From contig CALXUQ010000004.1 in the NCBI GenBank assembly GCA_944391725.1, positions 1 through 51,838 of the forward strand: a stretch of DNA of 51,838 nt. Direction: 5' to 3'. Every line of letters starts with the position of its first letter. The first letter of the stretch is position 1. Position numbers and translations under genes: made by a program. This document shows positions 38,709-47,697 of the stretch, one piece after another. Below the pieces are notes generated by a model that saw nothing but the letters and a program-made list of their open reading frames with translations, did no database searches and was not told the DNA's origin. This DNA comes from an uncultured Alphaproteobacteria bacterium. Its GTDB lineage: Bacteria; Pseudomonadota; Alphaproteobacteria; RF32; CAG-239.

Positions 38709-39284
38709 TCATACCAAGCGATATTGTCCATCATCGGAGCGGTGGATATGGATATATTCACCATTGGCAATTCGAGGTTTCTCCACCCCCAAATAAGCCA
38801 TCAGCAAAGCGATAGTCCCTCCATGAATGGCAATCCCCACACAATCATATTGTGCATTTTGAGCCAAGTTATCAAATACCTCAAAGATACGGTTCAAGAC
38901 TGCTTGTTGGGTTTCACCGCCTTCAAAGCCGATGTTAAAATCTTGGGCATTAGGGTCAATCCATCTTCCAAATACGTGGGGCCATTTTTGTCTCACTTCC
39001 TCAAAAGTCAGTCCTTCAGCCACACCATAATCAGCCTCGTGCAAATTGTTTTGCACCACCAGCGGAATCTGGCAAATTTCGGCCACTACTTGACCCGTAT
39101 GATAAGCCCGAACCAACGGACTGCTAACCACCAACTGCAAGTTTTTTTCTTTTAAGCTCTGAGCCAGAATATGCGCTTGCTCCACTCCGGTAGCGTTCAA
39201 ATCAATATTGATACGACACCCTTGCCAGATTCGTTTTTGGTTATTGTCGGTTTGCCCGTGCCTAAATACATAAAAATCCATCAT
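38709..39284 (-). CDS. Histidine phosphatase-family protein, copy A
   Basis: 191 residues. The phosphohistidine signature FRHGQT lies at the N-terminus (R8, H9); the second catalytic His is in AIHGGTIALLM. The Glu in LHEADYGVAEGLTFEE matches the conserved acid. This is the phosphoglycerate-mutase-like/CobC-like branch; substrates range from sugar phosphates to alpha-ribazole phosphate. A paralogue at 40471 lies on the other side of an HD-domain gene. Confidence 0.88.
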   Translation of the reverse strand: MMDFYVFRHGQTDNNQKRIWQGCRINIDLNATGVEQAHILAQSLKEKNLQLVVSSPLVRAYHTGQVVAEICQIPLVVQNNLHEADYGVAEGLTFEEVRQKWPHVFGRWIDPNAQDFNIGFEGGETQQAVLNRIFEVFDNLAQNAQYDCVGIAIHGGTIALLMAYLGVEKPRIANGEYIHIHRSDDGQYRLV

Positions 39285-39378
39285 TTCAAATAATTTAATG
39301 TTAAAAACTAAAATTCCCCTTCAACATATAAGACAACCCCACTATAATCAAGCAAAATCGCAGATATAAGGAGTAGCA

Positions 39379-40410
39379 ATGCATTTAGACGATAAAATAT
39401 ACGGGAAGGTCGAAGTTAACGAACCGGTATTGGTCGAAATTATCAATTCTTATGAGTTGCAACGCCTCAAAGAAATTTCCATGGCCGGATACTATCCCGG
39501 CTGTCCGGAGTTTAACAATCCCGAATATAATCGTTATAATCATAGCATTGGGGTTTTGCTGTTGTTGCGCCGCTATGGAGCTTCGCTTTCTGAACAAATC
39601 GCCGGACTAATCCACGATGTTTCGCACTCTGCCTTCTCGCACACGATTGATTATATCAAAAAAGACCAAGAAGGCGAAAAAACTCACGACGGTCAAGACA
39701 AAGTGCACGAAAGCTTTGTTATGAATTCTGGTTTAAGAGAAATTCTTGAACGCCATGGCTATGATGTGGCGTTTATTTTAGATGATAAAAATTTTCCCTT
39801 AAAAGAAAATGATTTGCCCGATGTCTGTGCCGACCGTCTGGACTATTCTGTGCGTCAGGCTTATTATGATTATCATTACCTCACTTTCGATGAGGTGAAA
39901 CAAATTTGGAATGGTTTGGTGGTTCATAACGGTTCGTTCGTGTTTAGCAATCTCAAAGCCGCTGAGCTTTACACTTGGAGTTTTTATCGCCAAAATGAGC
40001 TTTGGTGGTCAGGGCTCCCTACAGCGATTATGTTTTCAATTTCTGCGCAAATGTTTCGCCATGCCTTAAAACAATGCTATGTAACTTTAGATGATTTTTA
40101 TCACCACGGCGATGCTTGGGTGATAAATAAGCTCAAAGAATATCTGCAAAAAGATACCAAATTGGCTGAATATTATCAACTATTGCAGCGCCCGGCCACA
40201 GATTTTTGCAATCATTCGGGCGAAGGTGAGAATGAGGATACAATCTTTTGCAAAAGCCGAATTGTTAACCCCTATGTTTTGCAAGCAGACGGCAGTTTAC
40301 ACCGCTATAGTGAGTTAGATGCTGATTATAGTGTAAAAATTGCTAATTTGCCCAAGTTTAAGCAATATAGTGTCCGCCTAAGAGATAATTTAGAAAAAAT
40401 GGCCGGATAA
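39379..40410 (+). CDS. HD-domain phosphohydrolase
   Basis: 343 residues. The metal site is present: H55 (RYNHSIGV), H79-D80 (GLIHDVSHSAFSH) and the later Asp in CADRLDY. The order and spacing resemble the COG1078/SAMHD1-like dNTP triphosphohydrolase group. The C-terminal half is helical and unassigned. It stands divergent from copy A and convergent with copy B of the histidine phosphatases. AAGGAG lies before the ATG. A nucleotide substrate is an inference. Confidence 0.85.
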   Translation: MHLDDKIYGKVEVNEPVLVEIINSYELQRLKEISMAGYYPGCPEFNNPEYNRYNHSIGVLLLLRRYGASLSEQIAGLIHDVSHSAFSHTIDYIKKDQEGEKTHDGQDKVHESFVMNSGLREILERHGYDVAFILDDKNFPLKENDLPDVCADRLDYSVRQAYYDYHYLTFDEVKQIWNGLVVHNGSFVFSNLKAAELYTWSFYRQNELWWSGLPTAIMFSISAQMFRHALKQCYVTLDDFYHHGDAWVINKLKEYLQKDTKLAEYYQLLQRPATDFCNHSGEGENEDTIFCKSRIVNPYVLQADGSLHRYSELDADYSVKIANLPKFKQYSVRLRDNLEKMAG

Positions 40411-40422
40411 GGTCAGAGTTAT

Positions 40423-40457
40423 AAAAAAAACACTATCTGCAAAGATAGTGTTTTTTT
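40423..40457. terminator. Bidirectional terminator
   Basis: AAACACTATC pairs with GATAGTGTTT across a TGCAA-like loop, with A-run before and T-run after, between convergent genes. Confidence 0.9.
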
Positions 40458-40470
40458 GATTTAGTAAATG

Positions 40471-41070
40471 TTAGTGGGTTTTGTGCAGACTACCGATGAC
40501 TTTATAGCCATTGTCTGCATCGCCTTCCACCACAAAATAAGAACAATGCGGAATCATCGGGTGGTCAACTCCGAGATTAGCCATAATCATACCCATCACT
40601 CCGCCATGAACCGAAATTCCGACAGTTGGGTAATTTTTCTCCCGTGAAATACGGTCAAATACACCAAAGACCCTATCAGCCATCTCCTGAATGCTTTCCC
40701 CCTCCGGAAAACGAGAGGCAAAATTTTCTTTTTTGAAAATGTGCCAGTTTTTAACAATTTCGGGCCAGCGTTCTTCCGCTTCTCTGATGCTGAGTTTTTC
40801 CGCCAAACCACAGTTACCTTCGCGGAGTTCTAAAAGCGGATAAACCAGAATATTTCCTTGCGCTTTCGCTACGACTTCAGCAGTATGCACTGCCCGAATA
40901 AGTGAGCTGGAATAAATGGCATCAAGCTTAACATTTTGTGCTAAATCCTGAGCTAAAAGTTCAGCCTGCCTAATACCATTTTCATTGAGGTCGACATCGG
41001 TTTGTTGTCCCACCCACAATTTTTTTGCATTACTATCCGTCTGACCATGACGGAAGACATAATACTTCAT
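40471..41070 (-). CDS. Histidine phosphatase-family protein, copy B
   Basis: 199 residues. FRHGQTDSN (R7, H8) and the second site SVHGGVMGMIM are present, with ELREGNCGLAEKLS giving the acid. It resembles copy A at 38709 in length and in the motif order, with many shared residues, so a local duplication followed by divergence is likely. Confidence 0.88.
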   Translation of the reverse strand: MKYYVFRHGQTDSNAKKLWVGQQTDVDLNENGIRQAELLAQDLAQNVKLDAIYSSSLIRAVHTAEVVAKAQGNILVYPLLELREGNCGLAEKLSIREAEERWPEIVKNWHIFKKENFASRFPEGESIQEMADRVFGVFDRISREKNYPTVGISVHGGVMGMIMANLGVDHPMIPHCSYFVVEGDADNGYKVIGSLHKTH

Positions 41071-41163
41071 ATCAGAAAAATTTTAAGATTAATAAATTAT
41101 TGAGTCTTTTATGTATCACAAATTATGTGTGACGTCAACGCTTTTGACTATAATTTCGTCAAT

Positions 41164-41727
41164 CTACTCCAAATCAAGCGCCTTAAGGGTGCAATTAAAC
41201 GGCTGTTCTTGGGGACTGCAAGCATAAGCCCCGACCTTAATTATCGGGCTTTCGCTATGAAAAGTAACTAATCGAAGCTGGAAAAAATTTTGCCCGTCCA
41301 TTGAGGCAAAAAATACATAATCACCTTTAATACGCCGTACCCGAAACCAGATATCGCCGTTAAGTTTGGGGATATTATGCACTGCCCAATCCGAATTGCC
41401 CCGATGAGTAACCACTGTTCCGACTTGCAGATTGTTAGGCTCAATGCTCATAAGCCCGACCTTAATCCAGTTACGCTCATCAAGTCTAAGCATCAAACCG
41501 CATTGCCGGAAGTTGGAACAGTCATCAAATGCCCATTGGGTCGTCAGTGTAAAGTTACCGTCACGCGGCGTAAAAAAGAAATGCCCGTTATCTTTTTTGA
41601 TTTGATGTTGGACGCTTTGCCAAAAGTCGGTTTGCGGCTCGGTTACAATCGTCATACCTTCATCGCTATAAATGATTCGGCGTGGTTCGTTGAGCCATTC
41701 AAAGTCCTTTAGTACGTCCAACAGCAT
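41164..41727 (-). CDS. DUF1349-family protein
   Basis: 187 residues. The beta-sandwich pattern of DUF1349 (YesU-like, concanavalin-like fold) is recognisable: FFFTPRDGNFTLTTQ, FRQCGLMLRLDERNWIKVGL, SDWAVHNIP, and VGAYACSP. Such proteins are thought to bind sugars, but no activity is assigned. Its ATG overlaps the stop of the CbpA-like gene in TGATG, so it is translationally coupled to it. AAGGA lies before the ATG. Confidence 0.8.
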   Translation of the reverse strand: MLLDVLKDFEWLNEPRRIIYSDEGMTIVTEPQTDFWQSVQHQIKKDNGHFFFTPRDGNFTLTTQWAFDDCSNFRQCGLMLRLDERNWIKVGLMSIEPNNLQVGTVVTHRGNSDWAVHNIPKLNGDIWFRVRRIKGDYVFFASMDGQNFFQLRLVTFHSESPIIKVGAYACSPQEQPFNCTLKALDLE

Positions 41728-42668
41728 CAAAAGTTCCTTATCGGTTCATCTTTAATGGCAGATAAGGCTTTTTCTAACTCCGGATTTGCGGTTGTCGGCG
41801 TCACAATTTTCAAGGTCACGATTTCATCCCCCTGACCTTTGGTGCTCTTAATACCTTTACCTTTAAGACGCAACTTTTCCCCGCTGGAAGAATAAGGAGG
41901 AACTGTCACCATCACTTTGCCCGAAATTGTCGGCACGGTAACTTTACCGCCCAGCACGGCCTCTTTGATGCTAATTGGCAGTTCAAGATGAATATCCAAT
42001 CCTTCAGCCGAGAAATAGGGGTGTTTATCGACATTAACCGTAATGAGCACATCGCCGTTCGGACCATTGTTAGGACCGGGGTTGCCGAGCCCTTTAAGAC
42101 GCAAGGTCTGTCCATCGGTTGTTCCGGCCGGAATTTTCACATTAATAGATTTTCCTTGGAGCATAACGGCTTTTTCGGTTCCGAGTGCTGCCGAAAGAAA
42201 ATCCAAACGCATGGTATAGGCCAAATCATCGCCTTTGCGCGGCCGACGCGCACTGGCGCCAAAACCGCGAGCTCCGCCGCCAAATTGGGAGAAGATGTCA
42301 TCTCCGAAAATGGAAGAAAAGTCAAAATTAGCCCCGCCGCTTTGGAATCCGCCCTGGAAACCACCGGCCCCAAACGGATTACCTCCGGCATAGTTGCCGC
42401 CATAAGCGCCGTTACCAAAACCGCCTGCGCCAAAGCCGGTTGGTTTTCCATCGGCATCAATTTCGTTATTATCGTATTTCTGGCGTTTTTCTTTATTGCC
42501 CAAAATATCATACGCACAAGAAATTTCCTTGAACTTATCGGCAGCTTCTTTGCTGTCTTTGTTCACGTCCGGATGATATTTACGCGCCAACTTCCGATAA
42601 GCAGATTTTATTTCTGCCTCGGTAGCATCTTTGGAAACTCCCAATACATGATATAAATTCTTATCCAT
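41727..42668 (-). CDS. CbpA-like DnaJ-family co-chaperone
   Basis: 313 residues. A J domain with HPD (KYHPDVNKD), a Gly/Phe-rich linker of about 60 residues, and the C-terminal substrate domain, but no cysteine zinc repeats. That is the CbpA/DjlA-independent type II layout. It likely works with DnaK (26086). ATG 42668 was chosen over a TTG three codons upstream because GGGA precedes it. Confidence 0.93.
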   Translation of the reverse strand: MDKNLYHVLGVSKDATEAEIKSAYRKLARKYHPDVNKDSKEAADKFKEISCAYDILGNKEKRQKYDNNEIDADGKPTGFGAGGFGNGAYGGNYAGGNPFGAGGFQGGFQSGGANFDFSSIFGDDIFSQFGGGARGFGASARRPRKGDDLAYTMRLDFLSAALGTEKAVMLQGKSINVKIPAGTTDGQTLRLKGLGNPGPNNGPNGDVLITVNVDKHPYFSAEGLDIHLELPISIKEAVLGGKVTVPTISGKVMVTVPPYSSSGEKLRLKGKGIKSTKGQGDEIVTLKIVTPTTANPELEKALSAIKDEPIRNF

Positions 42669-42737
42669 TTTTCCCAACTCTTTTAAACCGTTCTTTTACA
42701 AAATATATAGGAAGTTTGCAAGTTCATTGCAAGAGAG

Positions 42738-43079
42738 TTACTTGCTGCTGCAATAAAATGAGGCGCGGCGCCGATTGTTTTTGTAAAGATTGATTTTTTC
42801 GAGATAAGCGTTGCGGTTACCATGGTCTTGACAATATAGCGAGGCCAATAAAGATACTTCATCTACTCGCACATCCTGATACTCATATACCACGGTAGAA
42901 GACGTTTTTTCAGCCACAATCACTTTGCCCACGAACTTGCTGAAATCAAGTTGTTTACCTTCGGGTTCTTGTGGTGCCGGAGCCGGCATCGGCTGAGCAG
43001 ATTGGCAACCCGCCAGCAAGAGAAGAGCCAAGCAACCAATCATAGATGCGGATTTTTTAATTTTCCAAGACTTTAACAT
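42738..43079 (-). CDS. Small hypothetical lipoprotein
   Basis: 113 residues. Signal peptide with lipobox LLAGC (C near 22), followed by a Pro/Ala-rich stretch (QPMPAPAPQEPEG) and a compact domain with two cysteines (LYCQD, FYCSSK). Unknown function. ATG 43079 has AAGGATT before it. It overlaps the end of the 43057-43215 small gene. Confidence 0.7.
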   Translation of the reverse strand: MLKSWKIKKSASMIGCLALLLLAGCQSAQPMPAPAPQEPEGKQLDFSKFVGKVIVAEKTSSTVVYEYQDVRVDEVSLLASLYCQDHGNRNAYLEKINLYKNNRRRASFYCSSK

Positions 43080-43215
43080 TTTTAATCCTTCTGATTTTAG
43101 GTTGTTTAACTTCGGCATTCACCACATCAAACACGGATTTACCTTTAATTTCGATAACCTTCTGACGCAATTTTTGAATTTTGGTCATCATGCGGTCAAT
43201 TTCGATTTTTTTCAT
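43057..43215 (-). CDS. 52-residue small protein, overlapping gene
   Basis: MKKIEIDRMMTKIQKLRQKV... to ...KNVKVLEN, all basic and helical at the start. GAGGG lies seven bases before the ATG. Its last 23 bases overlap the start of the next gene, a sign of coupled translation. Function unknown. Conservation has not been tested; coding status is inferred from the ribosome site and overlap. Confidence 0.55.
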   Translation of the reverse strand: MKKIEIDRMMTKIQKLRQKVIEIKGKSVFDVVNAEVKQPKIRRIKNVKVLEN

Positions 43216-43280
43216 ATTTTTGCCCTCATCTGAATATTGTTTAACAATATATCACTTTTCGGTTAAGCAAAGTTTAATAC

Positions 43281-43586
43281 TCATTTGAGTTCATCATAAA
43301 TATCTTTGCCGGCTTGTTTCAAAATTTTGAGGATTCGCTGATTTTTTGCATCTTTATTGCGTGCATTAGAAAGTTTCTGCACCATCTCATAGAGTTTTTT
43401 GTTAAATTTGGGATCTTGGCGCAGACGGTTCACGCTGTCGAGTTCTTCGGCATCATTAATTTTGAAATCGGCCACAGCCTTGATGGTAGCAAGATAAGCG
43501 GCATCTTTATCCGCAGCAAATTGAGCCGATGAGTTGTTGATATTGCATAATAAAATTGCTAATATGAAAATAGGTAAGCGCCACAT
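43281..43586 (-). CDS. Small secreted or periplasmic protein
   Basis: 101 residues. A signal peptide (MWRLPIFILAILLCNINNSSA) ends at SAQ; cleavage leaves about 80 residues, helical and charged, with several Lys-rich stretches (NARNKDAKNQRILKILKQAGK). No family recognised. It faces the ELM1 gene divergently. Confidence 0.65.
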   Translation of the reverse strand: MWRLPIFILAILLCNINNSSAQFAADKDAAYLATIKAVADFKINDAEELDSVNRLRQDPKFNKKLYEMVQKLSNARNKDAKNQRILKILKQAGKDIYDELK

Positions 43587-43665
43587 ATTCTACTCCTCTT
43601 GTTTTGTTTTGATATTTGTGTATATTAAATATAATTTTAGATTTTTGCTAGGGATAATCTGCAAG

Positions 43666-44646
43666 ATGGGAAAAAATGTTTGGATATTGATAGATAACCG
43701 CGCCGGCAGCAACAGTCAGGCTCGAGGTGTTGCCGAGGCATTGGGTTGGCCCGCAACGGAGAAAAACATTTCATACAACAAGTGGTCAGATCTGCCCAAT
43801 ATCTTTCTCGGAGCAAGTTTAAGGGGGATAGAACCGCGCAGTCGCGAACTGTTAAAACCCCCATTTCCCGATGTTGTGATTGCGGCCAGCAGACGTTCGG
43901 CACCGGTTGCCAGGTGGATAAAGAAAAAGACTTTCGGACAGGTTAAAATAGTGCAGATTATGCACCCCGGCAGTTGTGGTTTGGGCGACTTTGACCGTGT
44001 TTTTGTGCCCGAGCACGATTCTGGCAAAAAACATAGTCCCAACATATATTACATTACCGGTTGCGCACATCGCATTACCCCCAAGACTTTAGCCGAAGGG
44101 CAGGCCAAGTGGGCCGAAAAGTTTGCACATTTGCCGCGTCCGCTTACAACCGTGGTTGTGGGAGGAACCTACAAAGGTCACGAATTTACCGATGATAACG
44201 CTCGCGAGTTTGGGCGTGAGGTTAGGGCTTACAAGGATAAGATTGGCGGAGGCGTATTGATTACCGATTCGCGCCGTACCGGCAATTCGGCCCAAGATGC
44301 CATTATGCGTGAGCTCGAAGGTTTGCCGATATATAGCTACCTGTGGGACAAGGACATGGGCGAAAATCCGTATTTAGGTTTTTTAGCTTGTGCCGATGAC
44401 ATCATAGTGACCGGCGATTCGGTTAGTATGTGTTGTGAGGCCTGCGGCACCGGCAAACAGGTTCAGGTCTACAGTGGCAGTAATTGGTTAGATGCCAAGC
44501 ACCAGCGATTTTTGCAAAATTTGTTCTCACGGCAGTTAGCTTTTCCGTTAGGATCCGAAATTCCGAGCGGCATCAAATATCAGGCCTATAATCCGGCGCA
44601 AGAGATCGCCTCAGAAATAAAAAAACTTTTTCCTTCTGAAGATTAA
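43666..44646 (+). CDS. Mitochondrial fission ELM1-family protein
   Basis: 326 residues from ATG 43666; upstream codons were rejected because they overlap the divergent gene and lack a ribosome site. The ELM1/DUF1022 family signatures are visible: WILIDNRAGSNSQARGVAEALG, IEPRSRE and TTVVVGGTYKGHEF, with DSVSMCCEA near the end. Common in alphaproteobacteria; the fold resembles a GT-B sugar-nucleotide enzyme, so a role in envelope sugar transfer is possible, which is inference. Confidence 0.88.
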   Translation: MGKNVWILIDNRAGSNSQARGVAEALGWPATEKNISYNKWSDLPNIFLGASLRGIEPRSRELLKPPFPDVVIAASRRSAPVARWIKKKTFGQVKIVQIMHPGSCGLGDFDRVFVPEHDSGKKHSPNIYYITGCAHRITPKTLAEGQAKWAEKFAHLPRPLTTVVVGGTYKGHEFTDDNAREFGREVRAYKDKIGGGVLITDSRRTGNSAQDAIMRELEGLPIYSYLWDKDMGENPYLGFLACADDIIVTGDSVSMCCEACGTGKQVQVYSGSNWLDAKHQRFLQNLFSRQLAFPLGSEIPSGIKYQAYNPAQEIASEIKKLFPSED

Positions 44647-44666
44647 ACAAAGCTATTAAAAACTTG

Positions 44667-44695
44667 TTGACAATGTGGAAGTGTTTTTTTATATT
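44667..44695 (+). promoter_or_regulatory. Promoter of tRNA-Ala(GGC)
   Basis: TTGACA (44667-44672), 17-base spacer, TATATT (44690-44695), 12 bases before the tRNA. Confidence 0.8.
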
Positions 44696-44707
44696 AGCTT
44701 TGCTTTT

Positions 44708-44783
<76 letters not shown>

Positions 44784-44794
44784 ATTTTTTATAG

Positions 44795-44816
44795 CCGTCC
44801 GGTTGGACGGTTTTTT
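44795..44816 (+). terminator. Terminator after tRNA-Ala(GGC)
   Basis: CCGTCC/GGACGG stem with GGTT loop, then six T. Confidence 0.9.
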
Positions 44817-44861
44817 ACTAATAATGGTCTGTAAGGGCACATTAGAGTAGATAAGGTTTAT

Positions 44862-45231
44862 GGGGCTGTAGCTCAGTTGGGATGGCTAAGCGAAAAGACC
44901 CCGGTGGGGTTTTTTCGTCTGCAACATCTTGGCTGCCTTAGCGAGCAAAGGAAGCGGCAGCAACTGCGGTGAGCTTAGGCACCCAAGGCGAATGGTTCGC
45001 ATTCGCTCGACCAAATGAATTATTTTGAACGGATATAAGGTTTATGGGGCTGTAGCTCAGTTGGGATGGCTAAGCGAAAAGACCCCGGTGGGGTGTTTTC
45101 GTCTGTAACATCTTGGCTGCCTTAGCGAGCAAAGGAAGCGGCAGTGACTGCGGCGAGCTTAGGCACCCAAGGCGAATGGTTCGCATTCGCTCGACCAAAC
45201 GAGAATTATTTTGAACGGATATAAGGTTTAT
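44862..45231 (+). repeat. Two tandem 184/186-bp units with broken tRNA-Ala fragments
   Basis: Each unit (44862-45045 and 45046-45231) starts with the first 21 bases of tRNA-Ala(CGC), then runs into about 105 bases of inserted sequence with a terminator-like hairpin (44891-44917 in unit 1) and a longer imperfect hairpin, then a fragment of the anticodon arm (GCGAATGGTTCGC at 44988 in unit 1), then the spacer that leads to the next copy. The two units differ at a few positions only. They cannot fold as tRNAs. An intact tRNA-Ala follows. Confidence 0.85.
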
Positions 45232-45307
45232 GGGGCTGTAGCTCAGTTGGGAGAGCGAATGGTTCGCAATCATTAGGTCGGGAGTTCAATCCTCCTCAGC
45301 TCCACCA
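45232..45307 (+). tRNA. tRNA-Ala(CGC)
   Basis: 76 bases with encoded CCA. Anticodon stem AATGG/TCATT around TTCGCAA (anticodon CGC, for GCG), with one G-U pair. It is the third repeat of the array and the only one that folds fully. Confidence 0.9.
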
Positions 45308-45315
45308 AATAAAAT

Positions 45316-45338
45316 GGGTGCCGTAGGCGCCCTTTTTT
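45316..45338 (+). terminator. Terminator after tRNA-Ala(CGC)
   Basis: GGGTGCC/GGCGCCC stem, loop GTA, then six T. Confidence 0.9.
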
Positions 45339-45355
45339 ATTTGGTTTAGTAGGTA

Positions 45356-45904
45356 CTACTGCAATTTTATTTCGGGAAGTTTCTCATAAGGCTCATTGGG
45401 CTGAAAAAATTCTTTGGTTTTGAGACGGAATAGCTTTGCCAATAATTTCGTCGGAAAACTTTCTTTCTTTTGGTTCCACCGGGTTACAGATGCATTATAA
45501 GAACGTCTTGCTTCCTGCAAATATTCCTCGATTTCGACGGCAATATTCCTCATGGCGGCAAATTCGCGATCCTGCCGCAGTTGCGGAAATTCATTAGCCA
45601 ATGAGAAAATCAGTTTTATCTGATTAAGAATTAGTTTTTCAGCTTTACCTTTTTCGTATGGGGTTGTAATTTCCATGGCGGCCTTTCGCGTATCCATAAT
45701 TTTCTCGAGCATTTGTTTTTTGCCTTCGGTTCTAACATCGGCCAACTCCACCATAACTTTTAGCAAGTTGTAGCGTCGCTCAAGTTGAATATTGATATTT
45801 TCCCAAGCCTGATTGCAGTTGGAGTCTAACTTCATCAGTGCGCCGTGAAGATAGATGAAGTAAAGGGCAATTCCCACAAAAAATATCAATAATAAGATAT
45901 ACAT
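45356..45904 (-). CDS. lemA: LemA-family membrane protein
   Basis: 182 residues from ATG 45904; GGAG six bases before supports this rather than ATG 45916. One N-terminal membrane helix (MYILLLIFFVGIALYFIYL), then a helical periplasmic-like domain with the family core NQAWENINIQLERRYNLL, ELADVRTE and RRSYNASVTRWN. LemA proteins have no settled function. It lies 13 bases downstream of argE. Confidence 0.9.
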   Translation of the reverse strand: MYILLLIFFVGIALYFIYLHGALMKLDSNCNQAWENINIQLERRYNLLKVMVELADVRTEGKKQMLEKIMDTRKAAMEITTPYEKGKAEKLILNQIKLIFSLANEFPQLRQDREFAAMRNIAVEIEEYLQEARRSYNASVTRWNQKKESFPTKLLAKLFRLKTKEFFQPNEPYEKLPEIKLQ

Positions 45905-45917
45905 TAAGTTCTCCATA

Positions 45918-47033
45918 TTATATATTTTTCTCGGCCGCAAGTTTTTCCAAGAATTTGATTTGGATTTCGGCAATTTGTTTCACACTGTCCATCACCACAT
46001 ATTCACCTGCGGTATGCATACCTTCGCCGGTCCCCGAGTGCATAACCACAATTGAGCCCTTAACCGCAAAAGCTCTTGAATCGGTTGCTCCGCCGATATG
46101 TTCAAATTCGATTTTTTCGCCCATAATATTTTCGGCAAATTGCTTATATTCCAAAATATATTTGTTATCTTCGGGCATAACAACCGGAGTGCTCTCGGAA
46201 ACAATTTTATAGCTTACGCCTGGTATCATGCAACTATCGAGATTTTTGCATAAGTTATCAACGCTGGAATTTTCGGTAAGCCGAAAATCGAGCAAAGCTT
46301 CCGTTTCTCCGCAAATCACGTTTGAAACTTCACCGCCGTGAAGTTTGGCAACATGAACGGTATCAATCCACTTATCGGCGGGAATATTCCCGTTTTTAGA
46401 GTAATAGGGATAGATTTTGCGGATATTGGCAATAACTTGCATCATCATCTCGTTGGCATCGATTCCCTCCCAAGGGGTTGACCCGTGTGCTTCTAGCCCT
46501 TGAGCCATAATTTTGACAAAGACGGGATTCTTGCACTTGGTCACAATTTTGCGAATATCGCCGCCGGTATCATTGTCGAGTACGATTTTAGCCGAGATAT
46601 TAGGATGTGCATTTAAGAAAGCATGGGTACTGGCACTGCCTTTTTCCTCATCGGTTGAAAGAATCACCCCAAACTTGAGGTTAAGTTGGTGCTGGAGTAC
46701 ATATTCCATGGAGTTGAGCGCCACTGCGGCAAAAGATTTCATATCCAAGGAACCGCGACCATAAAGTTTGCCGTTTGCAAGTTTGGGGACAAACATATCA
46801 TCGCTGGCCGGAACCACATCCAGATGCCCCAAGCACAAAACATCAAAATTTTCGGTATTATGGTTGCGAATAAATATCACCGGAGAAGCGGTAGGGAAAC
46901 GTGCAATTTCAACAATAGCACCGCTGTCTTTGAACAAAGATTGGCAATATTCCAAGCATTTATCAATTTGTTCAAGATTCCCGGTTTCAGTCCGAAATTT
47001 CATCAGTTCCTGAGCAACGGCAATAACATCCAT
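45918..47033 (-). CDS. argE: Acetylornithine deacetylase/M20-family peptidase
   Basis: 371 residues. The M20 dizinc layout is visible: LGHLDVVPAS, GRGSLDMKSFAA (metal Asp), TDEEKGSAS (catalytic Glu pair), DNDTGG and GGATDSRAFA, with a dimerisation domain between. Sequence style fits ArgE, which frees ornithine from N-acetylornithine; succinyl-diaminopimelate desuccinylase (DapE) is the alternative. No other arg genes are nearby. Confidence 0.85.
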   Translation of the reverse strand: MDVIAVAQELMKFRTETGNLEQIDKCLEYCQSLFKDSGAIVEIARFPTASPVIFIRNHNTENFDVLCLGHLDVVPASDDMFVPKLANGKLYGRGSLDMKSFAAVALNSMEYVLQHQLNLKFGVILSTDEEKGSASTHAFLNAHPNISAKIVLDNDTGGDIRKIVTKCKNPVFVKIMAQGLEAHGSTPWEGIDANEMMMQVIANIRKIYPYYSKNGNIPADKWIDTVHVAKLHGGEVSNVICGETEALLDFRLTENSSVDNLCKNLDSCMIPGVSYKIVSESTPVVMPEDNKYILEYKQFAENIMGEKIEFEHIGGATDSRAFAVKGSIVVMHSGTGEGMHTAGEYVVMDSVKQIAEIQIKFLEKLAAEKNI

Positions 47034-47132
47034 TTTTTACTTCTCCATCTTTCCGATTTTTACGTTTTATTCATTTTATTTAGTCATACTACATCTAAAT
47101 AACATAACAAAAGATTAAAAAAGGGGATAAAA

Positions 47133-47639
47133 ATGAAAGCCATTTGTGGAATTTTGGCCGCTCTGATGCTATGGAGCAGCCAGGTTGCAGCGCAAACCTT
47201 GGAAGAAGACGGCGAAAGCGGGCTGAAATTACCGCGGTTTGTGTCACTGCGCTCCAACTTGATTAATGCGCGCTCCGGTCCGGGAGCCCGTTACCCGATA
47301 GAATGGGTCTATATGCAAAAAGGAGCTCCGGTGGAGATTGTGGCTGAGTTTGAAATTTGGCGTCAGATTAAAGATTGGCAAGGCTCCAAAACTTGGGTCC
47401 ACAAAAGTATGCTAAGCGGACACCGTTCGGTCAAGGTAATCACCCCGGGCGAAAACAATATTTACGCCAAGGCTGATTATAATTCAAACGTGATTGCTAA
47501 GGTAGAAGATGAGGTTGTCGGTGATATCTTAAAATGCCCCGAAGGTTCAGCCTTTTGCCAAATTAAGTTTGACCGCATCAGTGGTTGGGTCCCGCGCCAA
47601 AACTTATATGGATTATATCCAAACGAGGTGATAGAATAG
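47133..47639 (+). CDS. Secreted SH3-domain protein
   Basis: 168 residues. Signal peptide ending AAQT. Two bacterial SH3-like repeats follow: SLRSNLINARSGPGARYPIEW with TWVHKSM, and NNIYAKADYNSNVIAKVE with GWVPRQNLYG. SH3b domains often bind peptidoglycan. A role in the envelope is inferred. GGGG precedes the ATG. A terminator follows. Confidence 0.88.
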   Translation: MKAICGILAALMLWSSQVAAQTLEEDGESGLKLPRFVSLRSNLINARSGPGARYPIEWVYMQKGAPVEIVAEFEIWRQIKDWQGSKTWVHKSMLSGHRSVKVITPGENNIYAKADYNSNVIAKVEDEVVGDILKCPEGSAFCQIKFDRISGWVPRQNLYGLYPNEVIE

Positions 47640-47645
47640 TCAAGA

Positions 47646-47669
47646 AACCCGGTTCAAACCGGGTTTTTT
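47646..47669 (+). terminator. Terminator after the SH3 protein
   Basis: Stem AACCCGG (47646-47652) against CCGGGTT (47659-47665), then T. Confidence 0.9.
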
Positions 47670-47697
47670 GTTGGTGTCGCCGCAAAAAGTGAAGATG

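Noticed and set aside
43534..43665. N-terminal extension of the ELM1 protein
   Set aside because: It overlaps the divergent secreted-protein gene and lacks family similarity; ATG 43666 fits the family start.
44862..45231. Two additional functional tRNA-Ala genes
   Set aside because: D-arm closure, anticodon arm continuity, T-arm and acceptor 3' side are missing in both units.
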